Notes under the pieces: model-generated
Database searches by the model: none
What the model was told of the DNA's origin: nothing
Seen by the model: the letters and a program-made list of their open reading frames with translations, nothing else
Made by a program: the position numbers and the translations under genes
Shown: in pieces, positions 26,635 through 34,665 of the stretch
How the letters are laid out: each line of letters starts with the position of its first letter
Numbering within the stretch: the first letter of the stretch is position 1
From: an uncultured Kordiimonas sp.
Lineage (GTDB): Bacteria; Pseudomonadota; Alphaproteobacteria; Sphingomonadales; Kordiimonadaceae
DNA: 64,000 bases
Reading direction: 5' to 3'
Assembly: GCA_947503575.1 (NCBI GenBank)
Contig: CANNDZ010000001.1
Location: 1,922,001 to 1,986,000, forward strand

Positions 26635-27024
26635 ATGCATCAAAATTCTATCGAGCACGTCAACGTCACCGTAACCGATCCCGGCAAAACAACAGCATTT
26701 CTTCGCGCTATCTTTGATTGGAAGGTTCGCTGGGAGGGCCCAGCAAAAGGTGGCGGATACACCATTCATGTTGGGACGGACGATCATTATTTGGCGGTTT
26801 ATTCAGCGGGGCAAACCAAAAAGAGTTGCAAACCAAGTTACAAGACCAGCGGCGGGTTAAATCATATTGGCGTCGTTGTAGACGATCTTTTAGCTACCGA
26901 AGCGAGGGTAAAAGAAGCAGGCTTTGTAACGCACAGCCATAGCGACTATGAGCCGGGTCACCGGTTTTACTTTCATGATAACGACGGCATCGAGTTTGAA
27001 GTTGTCAGTTATGCTGAGAGCTAA
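26635..27024 (+). CDS. VOC-family (glyoxalase/dioxygenase-like) protein
   Basis: A 129-residue single-domain vicinal-oxygen-chelate protein. The beta-alpha-beta-beta-beta modules are seen as SIEHVNVTVTDPGKTTAFL and GGLNHIGVVVDDLLATEARV, ending in HRFYFHDNDGIEFEVVSY. The candidate metal ligands are His (EHVNV), His (NHIGV) and Glu (IEFEVV). GAAGGA lies seven bases before the ATG. The substrate is unknown: glyoxalase, resistance protein and dioxygenase relatives share this fold. Placement behind a SoxR promoter suggests detoxification of redox-active compounds or reactive aldehydes. Confidence 0.88.
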   Translation: MHQNSIEHVNVTVTDPGKTTAFLRAIFDWKVRWEGPAKGGGYTIHVGTDDHYLAVYSAGQTKKSCKPSYKTSGGLNHIGVVVDDLLATEARVKEAGFVTHSHSDYEPGHRFYFHDNDGIEFEVVSYAES

Positions 27025-27056
27025 TGGCACTAATAGCTCTAAACCGCAAACTATCC

Positions 27057-27084
27057 GATAAAGGCGGGCCAATGCGCCTTTATC
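27057..27084. terminator. Perfect hairpin between convergent VOC and hydrolase genes
   Basis: A 10-bp perfect stem (GATAAAGGCG at 27057-27066, complement at 27075-27084) with an 8-base loop. The only T-rich part is within the stem itself. A bidirectional terminator is the likely role. Confidence 0.6.
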
Positions 27085-27099
27085 CCAATTGGAGGCGAA

Positions 27100-27747
27100 C
27101 TAGTCGTCTGTCGTCAATCGCTTGTTCAAATAGTTGTTAATCGACGCCATCAAGGCATTCAGTTCACTTTCAAAGAAGTGAGTAGCCCCTTTAATCACAT
27201 CGTGATCAATGGTTATCGCCTTTTGCGTCTTTAACTTTTCCACCAATTTAACGATTGATATGGGTGTAACCAGTTCGTCTTGGTCTGCCTGAACAATGAG
27301 GCCGGACGAAGGGCAGGGCGCAAGGAACGAGAAATCATAGAGGTTGGCAGGCGGCGCGACAGAGATGAAGCCTTTAATTTCAGGACGTCGCATCAACAGT
27401 TGCATGCCTATCCATGCACCAAACGAGAAGCCTGCAATCCACGTCCCAGTGGAATTGGGGTTCATTGACTGCATCCAATCCAACGCCGCCGCAGCGTCCG
27501 AGAGTTCGCCGACTCCACTGTCAAACTCTCCCTGACTTCGTCCTACACCCCTGAAATTGAAGCGCAGCGTTGCAAAGCCGCGATGGGAGAAAGCGTGATA
27601 GAGATAGTAAGCCACTTTGTTATCCATCGTGCCGCCGTGTTGCGGGTGAGGGTGAAGAATAAGGGCTAACGGAGACGTCGGAGACTTACCTTGTTGGTAA
27701 CGGCCTTCTAGCCGACCGGCGGGACCGCTGAAAATGATCTCTGGCAT
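27100..27747 (-). CDS. Alpha/beta hydrolase (COG2945-like)
   Basis: A 215-residue alpha/beta hydrolase. LILHPHPQHGGTMDNK is the oxyanion region typical of this group. FNFRGVGRSQGEFD follows, then AGFSFGAWIGMQLL with the nucleophile Ser in GFSFG. The acid is likely in QADQDELVTP and the His is in GATHFF. No signal peptide. I chose the ATG at 27747 because relatives begin MPEVIFxGPxGRLEG; an ATG at 27765 is also open. The substrate is unknown. It is divergent from the cysteine desulfurase gene, a neighbourhood seen in other alphaproteobacteria. Confidence 0.85.
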   Translation of the reverse strand: MPEIIFSGPAGRLEGRYQQGKSPTSPLALILHPHPQHGGTMDNKVAYYLYHAFSHRGFATLRFNFRGVGRSQGEFDSGVGELSDAAAALDWMQSMNPNSTGTWIAGFSFGAWIGMQLLMRRPEIKGFISVAPPANLYDFSFLAPCPSSGLIVQADQDELVTPISIVKLVEKLKTQKAITIDHDVIKGATHFFESELNALMASINNYLNKRLTTDD

Positions 27748-27905
27748 AGACTGTTTTCTTTGCATTATTTTGGGTGAAGCGGTTCGTCCGCCTCACGGAT
27801 GTTATGCGATGATATATCGAACTTTTGCTGCGAATCGCAAGCTATCTTGTTGAATTCGTGTAAATTCGATTGAACGAGGCCGCTAATGCGCTTATTTCAC
27901 GAGCT

Positions 27906-29024
27906 ATGAGAACTGCTATTTACATGGACTACAATGCCACCGCACCGATTCGGCAGACTGTGATCGATACAGTTGCAAAGACAATGCGGGATGTTGGCAA
28001 TCCATCCTCTGTTCACACTGCCGGTCGGACGTCCCGGCGTATTATCGAAGAAGCACGAAGCAAAATTGCCGCTTTGGTAGGTGCCAGGGTGCGTGACGTA
28101 ACGTTTTGCTCGGGGGGGACAGAAGCCAATAATGCGGTTATTCGGGGCTCTGGTGCGGCCAGCATTATCATTTCAACGGTGGAGCATGATTGTGGGCTCG
28201 CGGCGGCAGCTCTCGCAGGCGTGCCAACATTTTCTTTGCCGGTTACCAAGTCTGGCGTGATCGATATGGCTGCGCTTGCCGCTATTTTGCAAGACGCACC
28301 CAAACCAGCGCTTGTTTCGGTTATGTTGGCGAACAACGAAACAGGTGTAATTCAACCTGTGGCCGAAGTAGCGGCGCTGGCGAAAGAGCACGGTGCAAAG
28401 CTGCATACGGATGCTGTACAGGCTGTGGGGAAAATACCGGTTGATTGTGCCGAGCTTGGCGTCGACTACCTTACGCTTTCAGCACATAAAATTGGCGGAC
28501 CGCAAGGTGTTGGTGCGATTGTTACAGGCCCAACCGCACCTCTTGCGCCGTTGGTTGCCGGGGGCGGGCAAGAACTCGGTCGCCGGTCCGGTACAGAAAA
28601 TGTAGCAGGCATTGCAGGCTTTGGCGTAGCAGCCCTTGAAGCACTGGCAGAAGTATCGTCTACTGAGCGATTGGGAGTGCTTAGAGACAAGTTTGAGGTG
28701 GCGGTGACGCAGGCTGCCAATAACGCAATCATTGTCGGGCCAGATGCGCCGCGCACTGCGAATACAAGCTGTGTCATCATGCCCGGTGTTAAAGGCGAAA
28801 CGCAGGTTATGCATTTTGACCTTAACGGTATTTGCGTTTCTTCAGGTTCTGCGTGCTCTTCAGGCAAAGTAAAGGTTAGCCATGTGTTGTCTGCAATGGG
28901 GTACAGTGACGACCTTGCAGAGGCCTCCATTCGCGTATCGTTGGGGCGGCAGACTGAAGAAGCTGATATCGAAGCCTTAATTAAGGCCTGGACAAGCCTC
29001 TATGAGCGCGCGGCGGTGCGCTGA
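27906..29024 (+). CDS. Cysteine desulfurase (first of tandem pair)
   Basis: A PLP enzyme that releases sulfur from cysteine as a protein persulfide, 372 residues. YMDYNATAP opens the fold. CSGGTEANN, VEHDCGLAAA and TDAVQAVGKIP follow; the PLP Lys is in LSAHKIGGPQGVG and the catalytic Cys is in SSGSACSSGKVKVSHVL, with the long loop of group I (IscS/NifS) enzymes. The frame is open back to a TTG at 27870, but ATG at 27906 fits the family start. It is followed 22 bases later by a second, different desulfurase. Confidence 0.92.
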   Translation: MRTAIYMDYNATAPIRQTVIDTVAKTMRDVGNPSSVHTAGRTSRRIIEEARSKIAALVGARVRDVTFCSGGTEANNAVIRGSGAASIIISTVEHDCGLAAAALAGVPTFSLPVTKSGVIDMAALAAILQDAPKPALVSVMLANNETGVIQPVAEVAALAKEHGAKLHTDAVQAVGKIPVDCAELGVDYLTLSAHKIGGPQGVGAIVTGPTAPLAPLVAGGGQELGRRSGTENVAGIAGFGVAALEALAEVSSTERLGVLRDKFEVAVTQAANNAIIVGPDAPRTANTSCVIMPGVKGETQVMHFDLNGICVSSGSACSSGKVKVSHVLSAMGYSDDLAEASIRVSLGRQTEEADIEALIKAWTSLYERAAVR

Positions 29025-29046
29025 GCGTGGTGCAAAAGGCAGGGGC

Positions 29047-30201
29047 ATGAGCATCTCATCTGTTTACATGGACTACCAGTCAACAACGCCGGTCGATGAG
29101 CGCGTGCTCGCGACCATGATGCCTTATCTGACGACGAAATTTGGTAATCCACACTCCGCGGAGCACAGATATGGATGGGAAGCAGAAGCTGCGCTTGATG
29201 TTGCCCGTGACCAGGTAGCAGGCGTGATAAGCGCAAATCCACAGGCACTAACATTCATGTCTGGTGCAACAGAAGCCAACAATCTGGCCATCAAAGGCGT
29301 CATGGAAGTATGGGGTAAGACACGACCGCACTTAATCACTGTTGCCACTGAACATAAGTGCGTTCTGGAGGCTGCATTTGCTTGTCAGCGGAACGGCTAT
29401 CGACTTACCGTCTTACCTGTCGGGGCTGATGGCATCGTCGACATCAACCATTTGGAGGATGCCATAGGCAATGAAACAGCCCTTGTATCTGTCATGGCGG
29501 TTAACAATGAAATTGGTGTGATCCAGCCCTTAAGAGAGATTGGCGCTTTGTGTCGGGAACGCGGCGTTTTATTCCACACGGATGCAGCGCAGGCTTATGG
29601 CAAAATCCCCATCGATGTTGAGGACATGAATATTGACCTGATGAGCATCTCCGCCCACAAAATATATGGTCCAAAGGGTGTTGGCGCGCTTTTTCGGCGG
29701 CATGCGCGGGAAACGGCGATTTCCCCCCAAATGCACGGAGGCGGTCAAGAGCGGGGCTTACGCGCGGGAACGCAAGCGCCTTCACTTGTGGCAGGGTTTG
29801 GCCGGGCGGCTGAAATATGCAGTGCAGAGATGACGCAGGAAGCAGGGCGGTTATCGATCTTAATGGCACGTTTGAAGACCGGATTACGGTCGATAGCGCC
29901 TGACGCTATTGTTAACGGTAATGAAAAAACACGGTGGGTTGGCAACCTAAATGTTTGTTTCCCTGGATTGGACGGTGATCGTTTGTTTGTTGATATCCGT
30001 GGGCTTGCTGTTTCATCGGGCGCTGCTTGTGCATCTGCTGTCGCTGAACCATCGTATGTATTACAGGCTATTGATGTTGCAGAGAAAGATGCGAAAACAT
30101 CAATACGCTTGGGTATTGGTCGGATGACGACTGATGAAGAGATTGATTTCGCATTGGATAAATTAGCGGAAGCAATAAAAAAGCAGGGAGGGTGTCGGTG
30201 A
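29047..30201 (+). CDS. iscS: Cysteine desulfurase IscS-like (second of tandem pair)
   Basis: A 384-residue PLP-dependent desulfurase nearest to IscS. It has VYMDYQSTTPVD, SGATEANNLAIKG, ATEHKCVLEA, HTDAAQAYGKIP, the PLP Lys in SISAHKIYGPKGVGAL and the persulfide Cys in SSGAACASAVAEPSYVL. It is clearly diverged from the upstream desulfurase, so this is an old pair rather than a recent duplication. ATG at 29047 follows GCAGGGGC. Its stop overlaps the ferredoxin start (GTGA), a sign of coupled translation. No IscR, IscU or SufBCD gene lies in the window. Confidence 0.92.
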   Translation: MSISSVYMDYQSTTPVDERVLATMMPYLTTKFGNPHSAEHRYGWEAEAALDVARDQVAGVISANPQALTFMSGATEANNLAIKGVMEVWGKTRPHLITVATEHKCVLEAAFACQRNGYRLTVLPVGADGIVDINHLEDAIGNETALVSVMAVNNEIGVIQPLREIGALCRERGVLFHTDAAQAYGKIPIDVEDMNIDLMSISAHKIYGPKGVGALFRRHARETAISPQMHGGGQERGLRAGTQAPSLVAGFGRAAEICSAEMTQEAGRLSILMARLKTGLRSIAPDAIVNGNEKTRWVGNLNVCFPGLDGDRLFVDIRGLAVSSGAACASAVAEPSYVLQAIDVAEKDAKTSIRLGIGRMTTDEEIDFALDKLAEAIKKQGGCR

Positions 30202-30536
30202 GCGAAGTTTCGGTTGTTTTTGCCATCCACGACGGCGAAGAAATTATCGCAACGGGTCCTGCTGGAAGCACCGTGTTAGAACTTGCACAAGCCGCAGGTG
30301 TAGATATCGAAGGGGCCTGTGAGGGCAATATGGCTTGTTCAACGTGTCACATCGTTGTGGATGAAGCCTTCTTTCACCAATTGCCTGAAGCGAGTGAAGA
30401 TGAGGAAGAAATGCTTGATCTCGCGTCCGGATTGCGACGGACATCAAGGCTAGGGTGTCAAATCACCGTATCGAAGGCCTTAAACGGCATGCGAGTGAAT
30501 GTGCCGCGCGAAAGCCGCAACATGATGGGGCTCTAG
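30198..30536 (+). CDS. fdx: [2Fe-2S] ferredoxin, ISC/adrenodoxin type
   Basis: A 112-residue ferredoxin that supplies electrons for Fe-S cluster assembly or for a P450-type partner. The cluster Cys are C41, C47 and C50 in EGACEGNMACSTCHIV, and C87 in RLGCQIT, with adrenodoxin-type spacing. The acidic helix EASEDEEEML is the usual partner-binding surface. I prefer GTG at 30198, with GGGAGGG upstream and a 4-base overlap with the desulfurase stop; a GTG at 30192 is also in frame. Confidence 0.92.
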   Translation: MSEVSVVFAIHDGEEIIATGPAGSTVLELAQAAGVDIEGACEGNMACSTCHIVVDEAFFHQLPEASEDEEEMLDLASGLRRTSRLGCQITVSKALNGMRVNVPRESRNMMGL

Positions 30537-30600
30537 CTCATACAAATCCCGTTCATTCGTGCCGTGCAGTTGCAAATCAATTCGTTATGCCCATATGAAA

Positions 30601-30619
30601 AATGGAGAGAAACTCCATT
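30601..30619 (+). other. Small hairpin upstream of a small exported protein gene
   Basis: AATGGAG (30601-30607) and its complement (30613-30619) enclose a 5-base loop, 65 bases after the ferredoxin stop and 25 bases before the next start codon. A weak T-run (CCTTTTG) follows. It could be a weak terminator or a leader hairpin. Confidence 0.35.
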
Positions 30620-30643
30620 CACATCCTTTTGGGGAAGAGGGAA

Positions 30644-30919
30644 ATGACAAGAAACCAAATATTTGGGATTGGCGTCGCATTTATCGCGGTGTTTATGGCC
30701 ATAGGTAGCCTGTTTTCGGATGATGCTACAAACTACAGTCGCAATGACCGTGGCGGGTGGGACGTAGAAGTCGAGGTGGACGATGATGAGATCGTCATTA
30801 CGTCAACTGGTGGCAGTACCGTTGTTCACACTCGTGATGGCAAGCTGGAATGCGAACGGGATCAAAAACATATTACTGTTACCCGCAAAGATGGCTCTGA
30901 AACTCGCATCGAGTGCTAG
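30644..30919 (+). CDS. Small membrane-anchored or exported protein, unknown
   Basis: I do not recognise this 91-residue protein. An N-terminal hydrophobic helix (IFGIGVAFIAVFMAIGSLF, residues 5-23) serves as signal peptide or anchor. The rest is an acidic, beta-rich small domain (WDVEVEVDDDEIVITSTGG) with two Cys, one in KLECERD and one as the last residue. The ATG at 30644 has a good GGGGAAGAGGG ribosome site, which supports a real gene. It sits between the ferredoxin and another small exported protein. Confidence 0.6.
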   Translation: MTRNQIFGIGVAFIAVFMAIGSLFSDDATNYSRNDRGGWDVEVEVDDDEIVITSTGGSTVVHTRDGKLECERDQKHITVTRKDGSETRIEC

Positions 30920-31061
30920 GTAACCACCTGCTGGTTGAGAAGTAGTTTCAATCGACCTAGTCTTTCTTGATGATACGTTTGTTTCCAAAGTAAAATAAAT
31001 CTTGTTCTTGCTTAATCACTTAGGCAACATGTTCATGTTTTGTTTCTTATTGGAGGTTAAC

Positions 31062-31418
31062 ATGCAACAGACTGTCTTCGCGAAAATCACTCTTTTATTG
31101 GCTTTGGTGTTGGGATTGGGTTTCGGCTCATCGGCAATGGCAAAGGCTCCTGAATGGTCGTATTCCTATGAAAAGGATGGCTTTTCGCTGACGATTTCTT
31201 CATCGCCTTGTTACGAAAACAATGAAATGGCGAATATGTCGATGCGCTTATATGGGTCGAAGATGGGTGCGTCGATTAGTGCTGACGCATCATGCGATTG
31301 CGGCGAAGCCATAATAATAGACCAAGGAGAGCCAATTACGCCTCAATCGTTTGCGCGATTGGTAAGCGAAGCATTGTCAACGCAAATTTCCAGCTACAGC
31401 TGCAAGGCAGTTGAATAG
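31062..31418 (+). CDS. Small secreted Cys-containing protein, unknown
   Basis: A 118-residue protein I do not recognise. A clear signal peptide (VFAKITLLLALVLGLGFGSSAMA, cleavage after residue 27) precedes a mature part of about 91 residues with four Cys (50, 78, 80, 114), the middle two as CDC, so a disulfide-bonded periplasmic domain is likely. GGAGG lies six bases before the ATG. It converges on dnaB. Confidence 0.65.
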   Translation: MQQTVFAKITLLLALVLGLGFGSSAMAKAPEWSYSYEKDGFSLTISSSPCYENNEMANMSMRLYGSKMGASISADASCDCGEAIIIDQGEPITPQSFARLVSEALSTQISSYSCKAVE

Positions 31419-31466
31419 TTTTTGTGCCTGCATGCTGGTAAGCATTGTAAACTATGAATTCAATCA

Positions 31467-31491
31467 TGCCCGATCTAGTGATGGTCGGGCA
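31467..31491. terminator. Inverted repeat between convergent small gene and dnaB
   Basis: A 7-bp stem (TGCCCGA at 31467-31473 with TCGGGCA at 31485-31491) spans the dnaB stop codon with an 11-base loop. There is no T-tract. A convergent terminator is possible but weakly supported. Confidence 0.3.
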
Positions 31492-33004
31492 GGTGGTCGT
31501 CTTCAATAAGGTCTGTGAAACGTGTAACTTCTTTCTTGAAGGCCAGTTTTACCGTACCAACCGGCCCGTGCCGTTGTTTGCCGATGATGACTTCTGCTTT
31601 GCCGTATAGGTTCGCCATATCGGCTTGCCATTGGGCATGTTTTTCGACATCAGACATCGATGGCTCATCTTTTTCCTTGTAGTACTCCTCCCTGAATACA
31701 AACATTACCATGTCCGCATCTTGCTCAATAGACCCTGATTCCCGAAGGTCAGACAGCATTGGCCGCTTATTTTCCCGTTGTTCAACCATACGACTAAGTT
31801 GAGATAGGGCTACAACCGGAACATGAAGTTCTTTTGCCAAGCCTTTGAGGCCACGAGTAATTTCTGATATTTCCTGTACTCGATTTTCACCTGCTGTCCC
31901 TTTGCCGCTGCCTCTTAGCAATTGCAGATAGTCGACAACCACAAGGCCCAGATTATGTTGGCGTTTCAAGCGCCGTGCCCGTGTGCGCAGGGCCGCAATT
32001 GTCAGGGCAGGTGTATCATCGATAAACAGCGGCATGTCCTCAAGTTCAATGGAGGCGCGGGCTATCGCCTGGAACTGTTCTTCCGTTAGTTTGCCTTGGC
32101 GCATGGCATGCGACTGAATGGGGTCTGGCCCTTGATAGTGCAGGTTGGCCCGGTCAGATAAAATACGCGCCGCCAGTTGGTCTGCGGACATTTCCAGACT
32201 GAAAAAACAGACAACGGAACCTTTGGACCGATCCATATCGCGGCCTTCGACCAAGTCGTCCGTCCAGCGTTTGGCGGCGTTAAAGGCGATGTTGGTAGCA
32301 AGCGCCGTTTTACCCATTGCAGGGCGTCCAGCGATAATGACCAAATCAGAAGGGTGCAGGCCGCCTATTTGATTGTTGAGTTGCGTAAGGCCTGTTGTGA
32401 TACCAGACAGGCTGTCCGGGTCTTTATAGGCGTTTTCGATGTTTTCAACGGCAGTTTTGAGCGCTTTTGAAAACGACTGTGCCCCCGACTCCGCTTGTCC
32501 AAGTTCAGCGAGGTCAAACAGTTGTTTTTCTGCCTCGGAAATCTGCTCTGAAGCTTCAACATCCACAGGCGCATCATAGGCATCAATGACCATGCTTTCG
32601 CCAATTTGTATGAGGGCGCGGCGTGTCGCGAGGTCATAAATTGTTCTGCCGTAATCTTCGGCATTGATGATGGTGGCTGCGCTCGCTGCAAGGCGGACGA
32701 GATATTGCGCGCCGCCAACGTCTGTTAGGGCTTCATCATGCTCGAAATAGGGCTTTAATTTGACCGGGTCCGCAATCTGGTTCTTGTCCATCAGTTTAAT
32801 GACAGACTCGTAGATGCGACCGTGTACAGGCTCAAAGAAATGCTCAGGCATCAAAAAACCCTGAACCTTTTGCGCTGCTTCATTATTGACGAGAATAGCA
32901 CCCAGGAGCGCTTGTTCTGCTTCCAGATTATGCGGCGCCTGACGATAGGCGAGCCCACCTTCTTCGTCGTTTGCTGCGTCTTCTGCCCGCACGGCGTCTA
33001 TCAT
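31475..33004 (-). CDS. dnaB: Replicative DNA helicase DnaB
   Basis: Hexameric 5'-3' helicase of the replication fork, 509 residues. The N-terminal primase-interacting domain (PHNLEAEQALLGAILVNNEA, about 21-130) is followed by a linker and a RecA-like motor with Walker A GRPAMGKTAL, Walker B LVVVDYLQLL, and the C-terminal DLRESGSIEQDADMVMFVFR motif. No intein or insertion is seen. The start is ATG at 33004. The upstream 217 bases hold DnaA-box-like repeats and the rplI terminator. Confidence 0.97.
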   Translation of the reverse strand: MIDAVRAEDAANDEEGGLAYRQAPHNLEAEQALLGAILVNNEAAQKVQGFLMPEHFFEPVHGRIYESVIKLMDKNQIADPVKLKPYFEHDEALTDVGGAQYLVRLAASAATIINAEDYGRTIYDLATRRALIQIGESMVIDAYDAPVDVEASEQISEAEKQLFDLAELGQAESGAQSFSKALKTAVENIENAYKDPDSLSGITTGLTQLNNQIGGLHPSDLVIIAGRPAMGKTALATNIAFNAAKRWTDDLVEGRDMDRSKGSVVCFFSLEMSADQLAARILSDRANLHYQGPDPIQSHAMRQGKLTEEQFQAIARASIELEDMPLFIDDTPALTIAALRTRARRLKRQHNLGLVVVDYLQLLRGSGKGTAGENRVQEISEITRGLKGLAKELHVPVVALSQLSRMVEQRENKRPMLSDLRESGSIEQDADMVMFVFREEYYKEKDEPSMSDVEKHAQWQADMANLYGKAEVIIGKQRHGPVGTVKLAFKKEVTRFTDLIEDDHLPDHH

Positions 33005-33089
33005 GTCATTACCCCAGAGCTTTTGTCGTAAGCATCATGTCGTTTACCAGGCTCGGTACAAGTGCTGTCTTCAAAGAGTGCTCGTTATT

Positions 33090-33119
33090 TTTTCCACAGG
33101 GGGATAACTATGGGGATAA
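33090..33119. promoter_or_regulatory. Cluster of DnaA-box-like nonamers upstream of dnaB
   Basis: Three nonamers lie within 30 bases, about 85-115 bases before the dnaB start: TTTTCCACA (33090-33098) and, on the opposite strand, TTATCCCCC (33099-33107) and TTATCCCCA (33111-33119). They differ from the consensus TTATCCACA by one, two and one bases. DnaA control of dnaB is inference. Confidence 0.4.
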
Positions 33120-33172
33120 CTTGTTGCATGCAGTGAAGTTATACGCCCGCTAAAATAAAGACTACGCAATAA

Positions 33173-33200
33173 AAAAGGACGGCCAAATAGCCGTCCTTTT
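33173..33200 (-). terminator. Rho-independent terminator of rpsF-rpsR-rplI
   Basis: A perfect 11-bp stem (33173-33183 with 33190-33200), 6-base loop, and on the minus strand a following TTTTTTATTG. It sits 22 bases after the rplI stop. Confidence 0.92.
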
Positions 33201-33221
33201 AAAACTAGAATTCCGGAAGAC

Positions 33222-33863
33222 CTAGGCGTCAGCTTTTTCGTCTTCTGAGTCGTCAGAGGTCGCTGCTTCCGCAGTCGCTTCAACAGTTTCGTCTTCGGCG
33301 GTTACTTCCGCATCTTCTTCAGCAACTTCCTCGACAAATTCGTTTTCAGCATCAAATTCATACTCGTCGTTGCTGGCAACAACAGCGGCACCTGTAGAGA
33401 ACTGTGTTTCAGCTTCATCAACACTGCGCGCAATGTTGACAACCACGGTTTCAGATACTTCCGGGTGCAACCGAACGACAACGTCGTGCAGACCAAGTGT
33501 TTTAATCGCCCGGTCAAGAACAACTTGGGTCCGGGTAATAGCAACACCTGCTTCTGTTACGGCTTCAGCGATATCGCGTGATGAAACGGAACCATATAGT
33601 TGGCCGCTTTCGCCAGCAGCGCGGATCATGATAACCTTCACATCTGCCATTGCAGAAGCAACTTTTTCTGCTTCGCTTTTACGCTCAAGGTTTTCGGCCT
33701 CAAGGCGTGCACGATCAGCTTCGAATGCCGCTTTGTTTGACGCTGTGGCGCGTAGGGCTTTTTTAGATGGCAGCAGGAAATTACGGGCAAAGCCGTCTTT
33801 TACTGTAACCACATCGCCCATCTGGCCGAGTTTTTCGACGCGTTCCAAGAGAATGACGTCCAT
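33222..33863 (-). CDS. rplI: 50S ribosomal protein L9 with acidic C-terminal extension
   Basis: L9 bridges ribosomal domains and limits frameshifting. The N-terminal domain ([30 protein letters not shown]), long connecting helix and C-terminal domain ([18 protein letters not shown]) fill about 150 residues, as usual. A further ~60 residues are almost all Glu, Asp, Ala and Thr ([20 protein letters not shown]). Such tails occur in some alphaproteobacterial L9 proteins. Third gene of the rpsF-rpsR-rplI operon. Confidence 0.96.
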   Translation of the reverse strand: MDVILLERVEKLGQMGDVVTVKDGFARNFLLPSKKALRATASNKAAFEADRARLEAENLERKSEAEKVASAMADVKVIMIRAAGESGQLYGSVSSRDIAEAVTEAGVAITRTQVVLDRAIKTLGLHDVVVRLHPEVSETVVVNIARSVDEAETQFSTGAAVVASNDEYEFDAENEFVEEVAEEDAEVTAEDETVEATAEAATSDDSEDEKADA

Positions 33864-33887
33864 GATGTGTCTCCTTCTCTAAAACGC

Positions 33888-34118
33888 TTATTGAATGATG
33901 AACGGCAGCAACGCGATATTACGCGCGCGCTTGATTGCTTTTGCCAGTTCCCGTTGTTTCTTGCCAGAAACAGCGGTAATGCGGCTTGGAACAATCTTGC
34001 CACGTTCAGAAACATATTTTTGCAACAGTTTCACATCTTTATAGTCGATGGTCTGTGCATTATCGCCGGAAAACGGGCAGGTTTTGCGACGGCGGAAAAA
34101 TGGACGACGTGCAGCCAT
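33888..34118 (-). CDS. rpsR: 30S ribosomal protein S18
   Basis: A 76-residue S18 that pairs with S6 in the platform of the small subunit. [17 protein letters not shown] opens it, followed by [20 protein letters not shown] and the basic [20 protein letters not shown]. Only one Cys remains of the zinc-type set. It starts 2 bases after rpsF ends. Confidence 0.97.
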   Translation of the reverse strand: MAARRPFFRRRKTCPFSGDNAQTIDYKDVKLLQKYVSERGKIVPSRITAVSGKKQRELAKAIKRARNIALLPFIIQ

Positions 34119-34120
34119 GA

Positions 34121-34495
34121 TTATCCGTCCCTTCTGTTGTCACCGCGCGGACCGCGGCGGTTTTCTTTATCGGCTTTAGCGCGAAGAACGATAGACGGGC
34201 CGTCCTCAAGCTCTTCCATACGCACTGTCATAAACCGAAGAACATCTTCATTCAGGCGTGCTTGGCGTTCCATTTCCGCCACAGCGGCGTGAGGAGCATC
34301 CAGGTTCAACAGAACATAGTGACCTTTGCGGTTTTTCTTAATGCGGTAAGCCAGGGTTTTCAGACCCCAGTATTCATTTTTGGCAACTTTGCCGCCGTTT
34401 TCTTCGATCACTTTCGAGAAATCGGCTGTAATGCTTTCAACTTGCGCGGTCGAAACATCTTGACGCGCAATGAAAACATGCTCGTAAAAAGCCAT
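34121..34495 (-). CDS. rpsF: 30S ribosomal protein S6
   Basis: A 124-residue S6. [15 protein letters not shown] begins the ferredoxin-like fold, [22 protein letters not shown] is the S18-facing strand pair, and an Arg/Asp-rich tail ([10 protein letters not shown]) follows the core. First gene of the operon, behind a leader with hairpins. Confidence 0.97.
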   Translation of the reverse strand: MAFYEHVFIARQDVSTAQVESITADFSKVIEENGGKVAKNEYWGLKTLAYRIKKNRKGHYVLLNLDAPHAAVAEMERQARLNEDVLRFMTVRMEELEDGPSIVLRAKADKENRRGPRGDNRRDG

Positions 34496-34509
34496 GCTTC
34501 ACTCCTTGT

Positions 34510-34549
34510 GCTGATCGCTCCCCAGTCACTATGAGCAGGGGCCTCCAGC
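34510..34549 (-). promoter_or_regulatory. rpsF leader hairpin (candidate S6:S18 autoregulatory RNA)
   Basis: In the untranslated leader, CCCC/GGGG (34520-34523 with 34538-34541) and an outer GCTG/CAGC pair, separated by an internal loop, form a long imperfect hairpin 15 bases before the rpsF start. A second perfect hairpin (TTCGG/CCGAA, 34573-34585) lies upstream. Many bacteria carry an S6:S18-binding RNA at this place. I could not confirm its conserved bulge, so this is a positional suggestion. Confidence 0.3.
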
Positions 34550-34665
34550 TTGCTTTAATATCCCCACCAAATTTCGGATGCCGAATCAATAACAGTGAGG
34601 AGGCGCTTTCCTATAAGGAATCCTTTTGAATTGCAAGGAAAAGTGAGGGTCTTGGGAAGATACGT

